Below are positions 17,552-25,793 of a stretch of 64,000 nt of DNA, in pieces. Origin of the DNA: Ruminococcus_G sp964621905 (GTDB lineage: Bacteria; Bacillota; Clostridia; Lachnospirales; Lachnospiraceae); contig CAZUNG010000004.1 in NCBI GenBank assembly GCA_964621905.1, forward strand, positions 186,001 to 250,000. Direction: 5' to 3'. Under the pieces are notes generated by a model that saw only the letters and a program-made list of their open reading frames with translations, searched no databases and was not told the DNA's origin. The position numbers and the translations under genes are program-made. The first letter of the stretch is position 1. Every line of letters starts with the position of its first letter.

Positions 17552-17779
17552 TTATTTTAAGAATAAGATAATCAGCAGCGCGATAACAAAACCATAGATG
17601 GCGGTCGCCTCTGCAAGTGCACATCCAAGCAGAAGTGCTTTGCTGATCTTACCCTCTGCTTCCGGCTGTCTTGCAATTGCATCTGTTGCTTTTGATGTGG
17701 CGATTCCGATCCCCACACCTGCACCTACACCTGTTAAAACTGCGATTCCTGCTCCGATTGCGATTAACGTTGTTGACAT
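17552..17779 (-). CDS. atpE: ATP synthase c subunit (proteolipid)
   Basis: A 75-residue hairpin of two membrane helices joined by the polar loop ARQPEAEGK. The ion-binding Glu is in ALAEATAIY of helix 2. Residues that ligate sodium in Na+-type rings (Gln in the GxGQG stretch of helix 1, Ser after the Glu) are Ile and Ala here (GVGIGIATSKA and EATAIY), which points to a proton-driven ring. The start at 17779 (MSTTLIAIG) has AAGGAG upstream. Confidence 0.95.
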   Translation of the reverse strand: MSTTLIAIGAGIAVLTGVGAGVGIGIATSKATDAIARQPEAEGKISKALLLGCALAEATAIYGFVIALLIILFLK

Positions 17780-17798
17780 ATTAAACCACTCCTTTTTT

Positions 17799-18488
17799 CT
17801 AATCTTCAATTTCTTCCTTGATAAACAAGGCCGTTAAAAATACAAATACATATGCCTGAATAAAACCATCAAAAATATCAAAATAAAAACTGAACGGTAT
17901 CGGCAATCCCACAGGCAAAAGCTGCTTCAGCAGTTCCATTACGACAAATCCACCCAGGATATTACCGAAAAGCCGCATACAAAGTGACAGCGGCCGGATG
18001 AATATCTCCAGCACATTGATCGGTGCTATGATTGCGATCGGCTGGGCAAAACTTTTGCCCCATCCCTTAAAACCTTTTTTGTGAATACCCGCATATTCAA
18101 TCAGAACGATACTCATGACTGACAAAGCAGCGGTCACATTCAGATCTTTGGTCGGTGGCTTCATCCCGAACAAACCGATGACATTGCTGATCCCCAGATA
18201 GACAATGACGGTGACCAGATAAGGGACATACCGTTTGCCGTTTTTCCCGAGAATGTCCTCAAAAAACCTGACAATCCAGCTGACAAACGATTCCAGAACC
18301 AGCTGTTTCCTGCCGGGATTGTGAACTCTCAGGTCTCTGACAAGCACCAGACACAGCGCCAGTACCACCGCCATGATGATCCAGGTCACCACTACAGATT
18401 CCTTAACCGGAATCCCGCCGAAAACAGGAATTGTAAATACCGTATCACAATTCAGCTCCTCCAGCAGCGATGATGCCAGATGATCCAT
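17799..18488 (-). CDS. atpB: ATP synthase a subunit
   Basis: Membrane stator subunit with the ion half-channels. Five to six hydrophobic segments are visible. The conserved essential Arg lies in FIRPLSLCMRLFGNILGG (helix 4 region), and FDIFDGFIQAYVFVFLTALF forms the last helix. About 229 residues from ATG 18488. First gene of the operon; no atpI-like gene precedes it. Confidence 0.94.
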   Translation of the reverse strand: MDHLASSLLEELNCDTVFTIPVFGGIPVKESVVVTWIIMAVVLALCLVLVRDLRVHNPGRKQLVLESFVSWIVRFFEDILGKNGKRYVPYLVTVIVYLGISNVIGLFGMKPPTKDLNVTAALSVMSIVLIEYAGIHKKGFKGWGKSFAQPIAIIAPINVLEIFIRPLSLCMRLFGNILGGFVVMELLKQLLPVGLPIPFSFYFDIFDGFIQAYVFVFLTALFIKEEIED

Positions 18489-18555
18489 AACCCTCACTTC
18501 CTTTCCTTTATACTGTTAAATGCTCTCCTTTCTTAATCTGAAATGAATTTAATAC

Positions 18556-18584
18556 ACTATAACTCCGTTCTTTTACAACGTCAA
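18556..18584 (-). promoter_or_regulatory. Promoter of the ATP synthase operon
   Basis: TTGACG (18579-18584), 17-base spacer, TATAGT (18556-18561), minus strand, about 70 bases before atpB. Confidence 0.75.
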
Positions 18585-18740
18585 TATTAAAAATTTTATT
18601 TTAATTTGACTCTGTTTTTCACTTTCTTTGTCTATATTATATGTTATTTCATCATTTATTCACTTTTTTCTGTCTATTTTGTCTGCTTTTGCCCTGATCA
18701 TCAATCTGACAACTACATTTTTTTATTGTTTCTATATTCT

Positions 18741-18804
18741 AATAGGTAGAAATTTTGTAGAATGCTATAAAATTTCGTCTTTTTTGATCATAAACCTACC
18801 TATT
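18741..18804. repeat. Nested inverted repeats upstream of the atp promoter
   Basis: Outer arms AATAGGTAG (18741-18749) and CTACCTATT (18796-18804) enclose inner arms GAAATTTT (18749-18756) and AAAATTTC (18769-18776). It lies in an AT-rich, non-coding gap (18489-18888) between the atp promoter and the trpS terminator. Nothing else but that promoter and terminator was seen in the gap. Confidence 0.7.
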
Positions 18805-18813
18805 ATAATGTTG

Positions 18814-18859
18814 AAAAAAAGAATCCGGCAATGTCAGATCATCATCTTGACATTGCCGG
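18814..18859 (-). terminator. Terminator after trpS
   Basis: Perfect 12-pair stem CCGGCAATGTCA (18825-18836) with TGACATTGCCGG (18848-18859), then ATTC and a run of seven T on the minus strand. Confidence 0.88.
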
Positions 18860-18888
18860 GTTTTTCACCGATTCCTGCTTTTTTTATT

Positions 18889-19893
18889 TTACCGGATACG
18901 GTCCGGAAAGCCTATTTTGCGCTGTACCTTCCGCAGTGTTTTTGTTGCATAATAATTCGCTTTTTCCGCGTTCTCCTTGATAACGGAATCTATATATGTC
19001 TTATCCTTCTCCAGACGATGTACTTCATCCTGCAAGGGTTTCAATATACTTACCACTGCTTCGCCTACTGCCATCTTAAAATCGCCGTAGCCTTTTCCGT
19101 CAAACGCTTTCACCGCTTCATCCGGCGTTCTGCCGGTGCACGCACAGTAGATATCGATCAGATTCTTTACGCCGGGCTGCTCTGGGCGATACGCAACACA
19201 TGCTTCGGAATCCGTCACCGCGCGTTTACATTTTCTGATGATGGTATCCGGATCGTCCATAAGATAAATACTGCCGTTCGGATTTTCATCGGATTTTGAC
19301 ATTTTCTTTTCCGGATCCTGAAGGCTCATAATCTTTGCGCCCACCTTGCCAATATACGCCTCCGGGATCGTAAAGACATCTCCATAAATATTATTGAAAC
19401 GCATCGCAATATCCCTTGTGATCTCAAGATGCTGCATCTGATCGATGCCCACGGGAACGACATCTGCCTGGTAAAGAAGGATATCCGCTGCCATAAGGAC
19501 CGGATAGGTAAACAATCCGGCATTGATATTGTCCGCGTGTTTTGCTGATTTATCTTTAAACTGTGTCATGCGGTTAAGCTCTCCCATATACGTAAAACAG
19601 TTTAAGATCCACGAAAGCTCTGCATGGCCGGATACGTGTGACTGATAATAGATACAATTTTTCTTTGGATCCAGTCCCGCCGCAATATATAATGTCAGCA
19701 GTGCACGCGCCCTTTTTCTGAGAACTGCGGGATCCTGACGAACGGTAATGGAATGCATGTCTACCACACTGTAGAAACATTCGTATTCATCGCTCAGTGT
19801 AACCCAGTTTTTCAGCGCGCCTAGATAATTGCCCAATGTCAGATTTCCGGTTGCCTGCATACCGCTGAACAACACTTTTTTATCATTTATCAT
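18889..19893 (-). CDS. trpS: Tryptophanyl-tRNA synthetase
   Basis: Class I synthetase charging tRNA-Trp. The protein begins MINDKKVLFSGMQATGNLTLGNYLG, containing the HIGH-equivalent TGNLTLGNY; KMSKS is present as KKMSKSDENP. Length about 334 is typical. The start at 19893 has GAGG upstream; the longer reading to 19992 lacks support and crosses the promoter. No T-box leader fits, because the predicted transcript leader is only about 40 bases. Single gene, divergent from luxS. Confidence 0.96.
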   Translation of the reverse strand: MINDKKVLFSGMQATGNLTLGNYLGALKNWVTLSDEYECFYSVVDMHSITVRQDPAVLRKRARALLTLYIAAGLDPKKNCIYYQSHVSGHAELSWILNCFTYMGELNRMTQFKDKSAKHADNINAGLFTYPVLMAADILLYQADVVPVGIDQMQHLEITRDIAMRFNNIYGDVFTIPEAYIGKVGAKIMSLQDPEKKMSKSDENPNGSIYLMDDPDTIIRKCKRAVTDSEACVAYRPEQPGVKNLIDIYCACTGRTPDEAVKAFDGKGYGDFKMAVGEAVVSILKPLQDEVHRLEKDKTYIDSVIKENAEKANYYATKTLRKVQRKIGFPDRIR

Positions 19894-19936
19894 GTCCGAA
19901 TACCTCTGTTTTTCTATAAGTTTTCTTATTTTGTTA

Positions 19937-19965
19937 AGTTTATCACCACAAAATGGGAAAGTCAA
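19937..19965 (-). promoter_or_regulatory. Promoter for trpS
   Basis: TTGACT (19960-19965), 17-base spacer, TAAACT (19937-19942), minus strand. It overlaps no luxS promoter element but shares the divergent region. Confidence 0.6.
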
Positions 19966-19977
19966 GCAAGCCCCCGC

Positions 19978-20006
19978 TTGAAAATGAATCATTTTCCCTA
20001 TATAAT
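19978..20006 (+). promoter_or_regulatory. Promoter for luxS
   Basis: TTGAAA (19978-19983), 17-base spacer, TATAAT (20001-20006), plus strand, 39 bases before the luxS ATG. Confidence 0.75.
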
Positions 20007-20045
20007 AAGACAGAACTTATCACACAGAAAAAAGGAGAAAGACTC

Positions 20046-20522
20046 ATGAAAAAAATACCCAGCTTTTCAATTGATCATAACAAGCTGCAGCCAGGCGTAT
20101 ACGTATCCCGAAAGGATCACATTGGTTCCGAAGTGGTCACCACTTTTGATCTGCGTATCACCTCCCCCAATGAGGAACCGGTGATGAACACAGCAGAAGT
20201 GCACGCACTGGAACACATTGCTGCCACATATCTCAGAAATCATGAAACGTACGGCCCGAAAATCGTCTATGTGGGACCGATGGGCTGCCGTACCGGTTTC
20301 TATCTGCTGCTGACGGGAGATTATGATTCCGCAGATATTATCCCGCTGCTGATCGAGACCTTTACATTTGTCAGAGATTTTGAAGGTGACATTCCCGGAG
20401 CCTGTGCCAGGGACTGCGGAAATTATCTGGACATGAATCTGGATATGGCAAAGTACTGGGCCCGCCGCTATCTGGAAGTGCTGACAGACATCAAACCTGA
20501 CCGGCTTGTCTATCCGTCATAA
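20046..20522 (+). CDS. luxS: S-ribosylhomocysteine lyase (AI-2 synthesis)
   Basis: Cleaves S-ribosylhomocysteine to homocysteine and DPD, the precursor of autoinducer-2, in the activated methyl cycle. The metal ligands are His53 and His57 in HALEH and Cys124 in ARDCGNY; the catalytic Cys is Cys81 in GPMGCRTGFY. The length of 158 fits. The ATG at 20046 follows GGAGAAAG. The EIIC-like gene starts 21 bases later, so the two are almost certainly one transcript. Confidence 0.96.
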   Translation: MKKIPSFSIDHNKLQPGVYVSRKDHIGSEVVTTFDLRITSPNEEPVMNTAEVHALEHIAATYLRNHETYGPKIVYVGPMGCRTGFYLLLTGDYDSADIIPLLIETFTFVRDFEGDIPGACARDCGNYLDMNLDMAKYWARRYLEVLTDIKPDRLVYPS

Positions 20523-20543
20523 CCAGAAACTGAGGGGGAACAA

Positions 20544-21608
20544 ATGAAAAAATTAAAACAGATTTTTAATCATATTTTTATCGAAGGTTTAAGCGGTATG
20601 GCCTTCGGTCTTTTTGCTACGCTGATCATTGGAACGATCATTCAGCAGATTGGATCTTTAATCGGAGGAACATTCGGTGAGCTGCTTTTCCTGATCGGAA
20701 AGATGGCTGCCGCTGTGACAGGGGCAGGAATCGGCGTCGGTGTTGCGCTGAAATTTAAAGAAAGTCCGCTCGTCACACTTTCAGCCGCCACTGCAGGTAT
20801 GGTCGGCGGATTTGCATCCAAGCTGCTCGCCGGAAGCCTGATGGCAGACGGAGCCGTTGTTCTGGCCGGACCCGGTGAGCCTCTCGGCGCATTTATCGCC
20901 GCTATGGTCGGCATCACGCTGGGACATCTTGTCTCCGGAAAGACGAAAGTTGACATTCTCGTCACACCATTCGTCACCATCGTAACCGGTTCAGCAGCCG
21001 GCCTCCTGGTTGGCCCGCCAATCTCCTCCTTTATGGTATGGCTTGGCAGCCTTGTCAACTGGGGAACCGAGCAGCAGCCGCTTCTGATGGGAATCATCGT
21101 ATCCGTGATCATGGGAATGGTCCTGACACTGCCGATCAGCTCCGCCGCGCTCGGCATCATTCTGGATCTGTCCGGGCTGGCTGCCGGCGCCGCCACGATC
21201 GGGTGCTGCTGCAATATGGTGGGGTTTGCCGTAGCCAGTTACCGCGAAAACAAACTCGGCGGTCTTCTGGCACAGGGACTCGGGACATCGATGCTCCAGG
21301 TTCCCAATATTATGAAAAAACCAGTCATCTGGATTCCGGCGATTCTTTCCAGTGCGATCCTCGGTCCCATCGGAACGCTCGTATTCGGCATGACCAGCAA
21401 CGCAACCGGTTCTGGTATGGGAACAGCCGGACTGGTCGGACAGATTATGACGTGGCAGGTTATGACTGCCGCAGAAAGCCCGGCGCTTGTTCTGTTTAAA
21501 ATTCTGATCATACAGATTCTGCTCCCCGCCGCATTAACTTTGCTGATCTCTGAACTGATGCGCAGGAAGGGATGGATCAAATACGGAGATATGAAACTTG
21601 ACCTGTAG
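20544..21608 (+). CDS. PTS EIIC-like membrane protein (PTS_EIIC_2 type)
   Basis: Hydrophobic, glycine-rich protein of 354 residues with about nine to ten membrane segments. Motifs such as GMAFGLFATLIIGTIIQQIG, TGAGIGVGVALKF, GPPISSFM and TSNATGSGMGTAGLVGQ fit the PTS_EIIC_2 family. No EIIA, EIIB or sugar-metabolism gene is nearby, and no EIIB-like Cys phospho-site is present. Substrate is unknown. Its position directly behind luxS, sharing one terminator, raises the possibility that it handles a luxS-related metabolite, but this is only context. Confidence 0.8.
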   Translation: MKKLKQIFNHIFIEGLSGMAFGLFATLIIGTIIQQIGSLIGGTFGELLFLIGKMAAAVTGAGIGVGVALKFKESPLVTLSAATAGMVGGFASKLLAGSLMADGAVVLAGPGEPLGAFIAAMVGITLGHLVSGKTKVDILVTPFVTIVTGSAAGLLVGPPISSFMVWLGSLVNWGTEQQPLLMGIIVSVIMGMVLTLPISSAALGIILDLSGLAAGAATIGCCCNMVGFAVASYRENKLGGLLAQGLGTSMLQVPNIMKKPVIWIPAILSSAILGPIGTLVFGMTSNATGSGMGTAGLVGQIMTWQVMTAAESPALVLFKILIIQILLPAALTLLISELMRRKGWIKYGDMKLDL

Positions 21609-21614
21609 ACAGTG

Positions 21615-21646
21615 AAAAAGGACTGCTATCTTCAGCAGTCCTTTTT
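21615..21646. terminator. Bidirectional terminator between luxS operon and truA operon
   Basis: Perfect 13-pair stem AAAAAGGACTGCT (21615-21627) with AGCAGTCCTTTTT (21634-21646) between converging genes; T-runs on both strands. Confidence 0.88.
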
Positions 21647-21660
21647 CTTGTGGATCTGTC

Positions 21661-22326
21661 TCACCCAAGATCCTCTTCGCTTCTGACCAGATCCTCAATT
21701 GCCCGGGCGTTATTGGGAAACTTGGCGGCAAAGCAGTCAAGCACAGCCCTTCTTACAATCTCATACTCTTTCATATTTTTAATCATATCCGGTACACAGT
21801 AAGCCACACGGTAGAACTCCGTCGCTATTTTCTGAACAACCCGATCCTGGCTCATTGTTCCCAGCCCCAGAATAATTCCTGTATATTTTTTATCCGTCTG
21901 ACAGATGTCCATATAGAAATCCAGCATATGATAAAATTCCAGATACAAAAGCTCTTCCGCCGCTTCCCCGTCCCGTTCCACGATATCAAAACACATGCTG
22001 CCAATGAGTTTGTCGATCTCTTTTCTGTGCCATCTCGCAATCCGTTTTCCTTTTACGATATTAGAATAATAGATGAGATTGATCCATGCCGCCAGGAATT
22101 GATCTACCCCCGCCTTTACACCATAGCGCTTTTCCCACAGCTCCATGCGGATTTTGTTCTTCTCAGGCTCCAGTCCCTGTCCAATGGCATATTCCAGCAG
22201 ACGTTTGCGCTTGTCAGCATCCGTCGCACGGTAATAATCATCCGGCCACTTGATCTCCTGCACTTCCTTCTTTTCTTCCGCCTGTGTCCTCATTTGCTTT
22301 TGTTCCTGTACTTTTGCTAAATCCAT
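21661..22326 (-). CDS. Uncharacterised cytoplasmic protein in truA-glf operon
   Basis: I do not recognise this family. The 221 residues are hydrophilic and predicted mainly helical. Residues 1-30 are charged and probably disordered (AEEKKEVQEIKWPDDYYRA), followed by KRKRLLEYAIGQGLEPEKN, WEKRYGV, AAWINLIYYSNI and a C-terminal block with VQKIATEFYRVAYCVPD. No signal peptide, membrane segment or catalytic motif stands out. AGGAGA precedes the ATG. It begins 12 bases after glf, so it is in the truA-glf transcript and is the last gene before a terminator. Confidence 0.75.
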   Translation of the reverse strand: MDLAKVQEQKQMRTQAEEKKEVQEIKWPDDYYRATDADKRKRLLEYAIGQGLEPEKNKIRMELWEKRYGVKAGVDQFLAAWINLIYYSNIVKGKRIARWHRKEIDKLIGSMCFDIVERDGEAAEELLYLEFYHMLDFYMDICQTDKKYTGIILGLGTMSQDRVVQKIATEFYRVAYCVPDMIKNMKEYEIVRRAVLDCFAAKFPNNARAIEDLVRSEEDLG

Positions 22327-22338
22327 CTGCTCTGTCTC

Positions 22339-23445
22339 CTATCTAAACTCACGTCTCGCCGTCTCCAATGCAGCAGCGATCACTTTATCCATGTCGTAGT
22401 ATTGGTACATCCCCAGCCTTCCGCCGAAAATCAAACGTTCTTCCAAAGATGCCCGTTTCCTGTATTTCTCGTATATCTGGTTGTTCTTCCCGTCATTGAT
22501 CGGATAATATGGCTCATCACCCTTTTTCCATTCTTTCGGATACTCTTTTGTGATCACCGTGGACGGCTGAGTTCCAAAGTTAAAATGCTTATGTTCAATG
22601 ATGCGTGTGTAGGGAATCTCCCGTTCCGTGTAATTTACAACTGCGTTTCCCTGATAATTCTCACACGCCAGCCGTTCTTCCTCAAACCGGAGTGAACGGT
22701 ATTCCAATATTCCCTCACGGTAATCGAAAAATTCGTCAATCATTCCTGTATAGACGACCTTATGTGCAATATCATACGGATTTGCGATACTCTTATAATC
22801 CGTATTGAGACGGACTTCCGTCCCCTCCAGAAGGCGTGCGGCCAGCGCCGTGTACCCTTCCTTTGGAATCCCCTGGTAACAGTCATTAAAGTAATTGTTG
22901 TCATACGTAAAACGAAGCGGCAGCCGCCTGATAATAAAAGAAGGAAGACTGTTACAATCCCGTCCCCACTGCTTTTCTGTGTAGCCTTTGATAAGCTTTT
23001 CATAGACGTCACGCCCTACAAGTGAAAGCGCCTGCTCTTCCAGATTCTCCGGTTCCTTGATCGACAACTGCGCGATCTGTTCTGCAATCTTTTCCTTTGC
23101 CTGCTGCGGTGTCCTGATATTCCACATTCGGCTGAATGTATTCATATTAAACGGCAGATTGTAAACTTCGTTTTTGTAGATTGCAACCGGCGAATTGATA
23201 AAATGGTTGAACGTCACAAACTGCTGCACATAATCCCAGATTTCACGATCTGACGTATGGAAAATGTGTGCTCCATACCGGTGTACAGCGATGCCGTCCA
23301 CTTCCTCCGTGTATATATTTCCGGCAATATGATTCCGTCTGTCTATGACAAGACAGCGGTATCCTTTCTTTTTTGCCTCATGTGCAAAGACACAGCCAAA
23401 CAGTCCCGCACCGACGACCAGATAATCGTACATATTATTCTTCAT
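22339..23445 (-). CDS. glf: UDP-galactopyranose mutase
   Basis: Flavoenzyme interconverting UDP-galactopyranose and UDP-galactofuranose, the donor for galactofuranose in surface polysaccharides. FAD-binding VVGAGLFGCVFA at the N-terminus, then IDRRNHIAGNIYTE, VHRYGAHIFHTSD and the C-terminal GRLGMYQYYDMD (conserved Arg and Tyr region). 368 residues is typical. The start overlaps the truA stop by 11 bases. No other polysaccharide genes are adjacent. Confidence 0.95.
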   Translation of the reverse strand: MKNNMYDYLVVGAGLFGCVFAHEAKKKGYRCLVIDRRNHIAGNIYTEEVDGIAVHRYGAHIFHTSDREIWDYVQQFVTFNHFINSPVAIYKNEVYNLPFNMNTFSRMWNIRTPQQAKEKIAEQIAQLSIKEPENLEEQALSLVGRDVYEKLIKGYTEKQWGRDCNSLPSFIIRRLPLRFTYDNNYFNDCYQGIPKEGYTALAARLLEGTEVRLNTDYKSIANPYDIAHKVVYTGMIDEFFDYREGILEYRSLRFEEERLACENYQGNAVVNYTEREIPYTRIIEHKHFNFGTQPSTVITKEYPKEWKKGDEPYYPINDGKNNQIYEKYRKRASLEERLIFGGRLGMYQYYDMDKVIAAALETARREFR

Positions 23446-24175
23446 ACCGCACCTTCAGCAGTGTCAGCCCCAGCGCCGGAGCCGTAAACCCTGCCAACTG
23501 ACGATCTTTTCCCTCCAGTATCTTTTTTATATCTTCCGGCGGGCGTTTGCCCCCGCCAATCTCTATCAGTGTCCCTGTCAAAATCCTCACCATATGATAC
23601 AGAAAACCATTTCCGGTATACGCAATCTCAAGGTCATGCTCCTTTTGTTCAAAGGTAATCGCGTTCAGCGTCCGCACCGTAGATTTCTTCATCCGTTTGT
23701 TTGCACAAAACCCTTTAAAATCATGTGAGCCAATGCAGCAGGACGCTGCCCGTTCCATCAGCTCCACGTCCAGATGTTCTCCGTAATGATATCGGTATTT
23801 CCTGTTAAATACTGACTTGGATTCATCTGTCCCAATACGGTAAACGTATGTTTTATTATCAGCATTCAGCCTGCTGTGGAACCGTTTCGGCACTTCCGCG
23901 ATATCGGTAATCTCGATATCGTCCGGCAGGTAACGATTCAAATACGTCCTGACCTGTGCAGGATCCGCCGGTTCTTTCAGATGAAAATTTGCAGTCTGCC
24001 CAAGTGCATGTACGCCGGCGTCCGTCCTCCCTGCTCCATGAACCTCGACAGGATAACCACTCATTCTGGTCAGTATCTTTTCCAGCTTTCCCTGGATGGT
24101 ATTGTCAGTATTCGTCTGCTTCTGCCATCCATCATATCTTGTTCCGTCATATTGAATAATAATTTTACAATTCAT
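23435..24175 (-). CDS. truA: tRNA pseudouridine synthase A
   Basis: Makes pseudouridine at positions 38-40 of tRNA anticodon arms. The catalytic Asp is Asp52 in GAGRTDAGVHALGQ; YDGWQKQ and NGFLYHMVRILTG are further family blocks. The start at 24175 gives MNCKIIIQYDGTRYDGW as in homologues, about 246 residues. Only seven bases separate the -10 box from this ATG, so the main transcript may be leaderless. First gene of truA-glf-unknown. Confidence 0.94.
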   Translation of the reverse strand: MNCKIIIQYDGTRYDGWQKQTNTDNTIQGKLEKILTRMSGYPVEVHGAGRTDAGVHALGQTANFHLKEPADPAQVRTYLNRYLPDDIEITDIAEVPKRFHSRLNADNKTYVYRIGTDESKSVFNRKYRYHYGEHLDVELMERAASCCIGSHDFKGFCANKRMKKSTVRTLNAITFEQKEHDLEIAYTGNGFLYHMVRILTGTLIEIGGGKRPPEDIKKILEGKDRQLAGFTAPALGLTLLKVRYEE

Positions 24176-24182
24176 AGCCCCT

Positions 24183-24211
24183 ATTATAGCATAAACAATG
24201 AAGGTTGTGAA
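24183..24211 (-). promoter_or_regulatory. truA promoter overlapping the upstream terminator
   Basis: TTCACA (24206-24211), 17-base spacer, TATAAT (24183-24188), preceded by TGC (extended -10), minus strand. The -35 hexamer lies inside the left arm of the hairpin at 24201-24239. The -10 ends seven bases before the truA ATG. Confidence 0.75.
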
Positions 24212-24239
24212 ACCCATTCTTCGTGAATTTCACAACCTT
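24201..24239 (-). terminator. Hairpin after the AGCS symporter gene
   Basis: Perfect 12-pair stem AAGGTTGTGAAA (24201-24212) with TTTCACAACCTT (24228-24239), loop 15 bases. On the minus strand it is followed by CATTGTTTAT, only moderately T-rich. Confidence 0.7.
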
Positions 24240-24259
24240 TTACGCCTAAATACTCAGAC

Positions 24260-25714
24260 TTACCGTTCCGCCTCATTTGACAGAGCATCCTGCTTTCTGG
24301 CATGTTTCTCTTTTTCTATTACTTTTTGATATGCCTTCATTTCCCTGGCAACAACACCGCTCATGGCGATCAGACATATCAGATTCGGTATCGCCATCAG
24401 TCCGTTTGCAATATCTGAAAAATCCCAGACGATCTGCAGCGTCGTCGTCGCACCGAGATATACGGCAAGTGAAAATACAATCCGGTAAATCAGACAGTAT
24501 TTCGGTTTTTTCACCAGATATTCGAATGCTTTCTCACCGTGATACTCCCAGCCCAGTATTGTAGAAAATGCAAACAGCGCGATCCCGATACACACCAGCA
24601 CGCCTCCCACATCGCCGAGTGCGGATGAAAATGCAGCGATCGTCAGCGCTGCCCCTGTCATCAGCTGGCCGGTGGCCGGATCAATTGTTCCAAGCACGCC
24701 GGAGCTTGCGATTGCAAGACCGGTGATCGTACATACCACAATGGTATCAAAAAAAGTTCCCGTCATGTTGATATATCCCTGTTTTACCGGGCTGTCAGTC
24801 GTCGCGGCAGCTGCCGTTATGGCTGCAGATCCTAGACCCGCCTCATTGGAGAACACTCCCCGTGCAACTCCCCAGCGCACGGACTGCATCACCGATGCGA
24901 CAACTACGCCGCCGACTCCGCCTGCCGCCGCCTTCGGGTTAAAAGCCATCGTAAAAATCTGCGCCACACCGGATGGTACATGTTTAATATTCACCAGAAT
25001 CACAATAACCCCGGCGATCACATAAAAAACTGCCATGCACGGGACAACAACCTGTGATACCTTTGATATACTTTTGATTCCTCCCACGATAATAAGCAGT
25101 GCGAGAACCGTGATCACAGCGCCGCTGATTACAACCGGAACCTGGAATGTGTTCTGCAGTGCGGAGGAAATAGAATTCGCCTGTGTCAGATTACCGATGC
25201 CAAACGAAGCCAGCACCGTAAACAGTGCAAACAGAAAGCCAAGTGCCGCCCCGATTTTTTTATTTTTAAAAGCATGACGCAGCGTATACATCGGACCGCC
25301 GGACATCTCACCGTTTTCATTGACCTCCCGATATTTGATTGAAAGCATGCATTCAGAAAATTTAGACGCCATCCCAAAAAATGCGGAAATCCACATCCAG
25401 ACCAGAGCACCCGGTCCTCCGAGAACCATGGCTGTCGCGACACCAACGATGTTTCCGGTCCCGATCGTAGCCGCAAGAGCTGTTGTCAGAGCAGAAAACG
25501 GAGAGATGTCGCCTTCTCCTTTCTTTGTTCTGGCCTCTTTGCTCAGCACACTGCGCAGTGCGTATCCCAGATTTCGTACCGGCAGAAATCTGGTCCGTAC
25601 GGTCAGGATAATACCCGTCCCGATCAGCAGAATCAGCATCACAGGTCCCCATACAACAGCGTCAATGCCGCTTAAGACTTCCCCCATCTTTTTTAATAAC
25701 AGCTGTGAATCCAT
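24260..25714 (-). CDS. Alanine/glycine:cation symporter (AGCS family)
   Basis: Sodium- or proton-coupled importer of alanine or glycine. The 484 residues form about eleven membrane segments. Family motifs: AATIGTGNIVGVATAMVLGG, SGGPMYTLRHAF and ARGVFSNEAGLGSAAITAAA. AAGGAG precedes the ATG at normal spacing. Transcribed alone from a consensus promoter through an attenuator-like hairpin (25754-25783), so expression may respond to an amino acid or other signal. Confidence 0.93.
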   Translation of the reverse strand: MDSQLLLKKMGEVLSGIDAVVWGPVMLILLIGTGIILTVRTRFLPVRNLGYALRSVLSKEARTKKGEGDISPFSALTTALAATIGTGNIVGVATAMVLGGPGALVWMWISAFFGMASKFSECMLSIKYREVNENGEMSGGPMYTLRHAFKNKKIGAALGFLFALFTVLASFGIGNLTQANSISSALQNTFQVPVVISGAVITVLALLIIVGGIKSISKVSQVVVPCMAVFYVIAGVIVILVNIKHVPSGVAQIFTMAFNPKAAAGGVGGVVVASVMQSVRWGVARGVFSNEAGLGSAAITAAAATTDSPVKQGYINMTGTFFDTIVVCTITGLAIASSGVLGTIDPATGQLMTGAALTIAAFSSALGDVGGVLVCIGIALFAFSTILGWEYHGEKAFEYLVKKPKYCLIYRIVFSLAVYLGATTTLQIVWDFSDIANGLMAIPNLICLIAMSGVVAREMKAYQKVIEKEKHARKQDALSNEAER

Positions 25715-25753
25715 CTTTCGTATCTCCTTAATTTATCCTCATTAATCACAAAG

Positions 25754-25783
25754 TAAAAAAAAACAACGTATTTGTGCCGTTGT
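25754..25783 (-). promoter_or_regulatory. Attenuator-like hairpin in the AGCS leader
   Basis: On the minus strand ACAACG (25783-25778) pairs with CGTTGT (25768-25763), nine-base loop, followed by nine consecutive T (25762-25754). It begins about ten bases after the predicted transcription start and lies 40 bases before the AGCS ATG, so it is inside the leader, not at the end of another gene. The stem is short (six pairs). Confidence 0.55.
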
Positions 25784-25793
25784 CGTCCTTTCT

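Noticed and set aside
19894..19942. T-box leader upstream of trpS
   Set aside because: The leader is only about 40 bases and has no AGGGUGGnACCGCG-type block or terminator.
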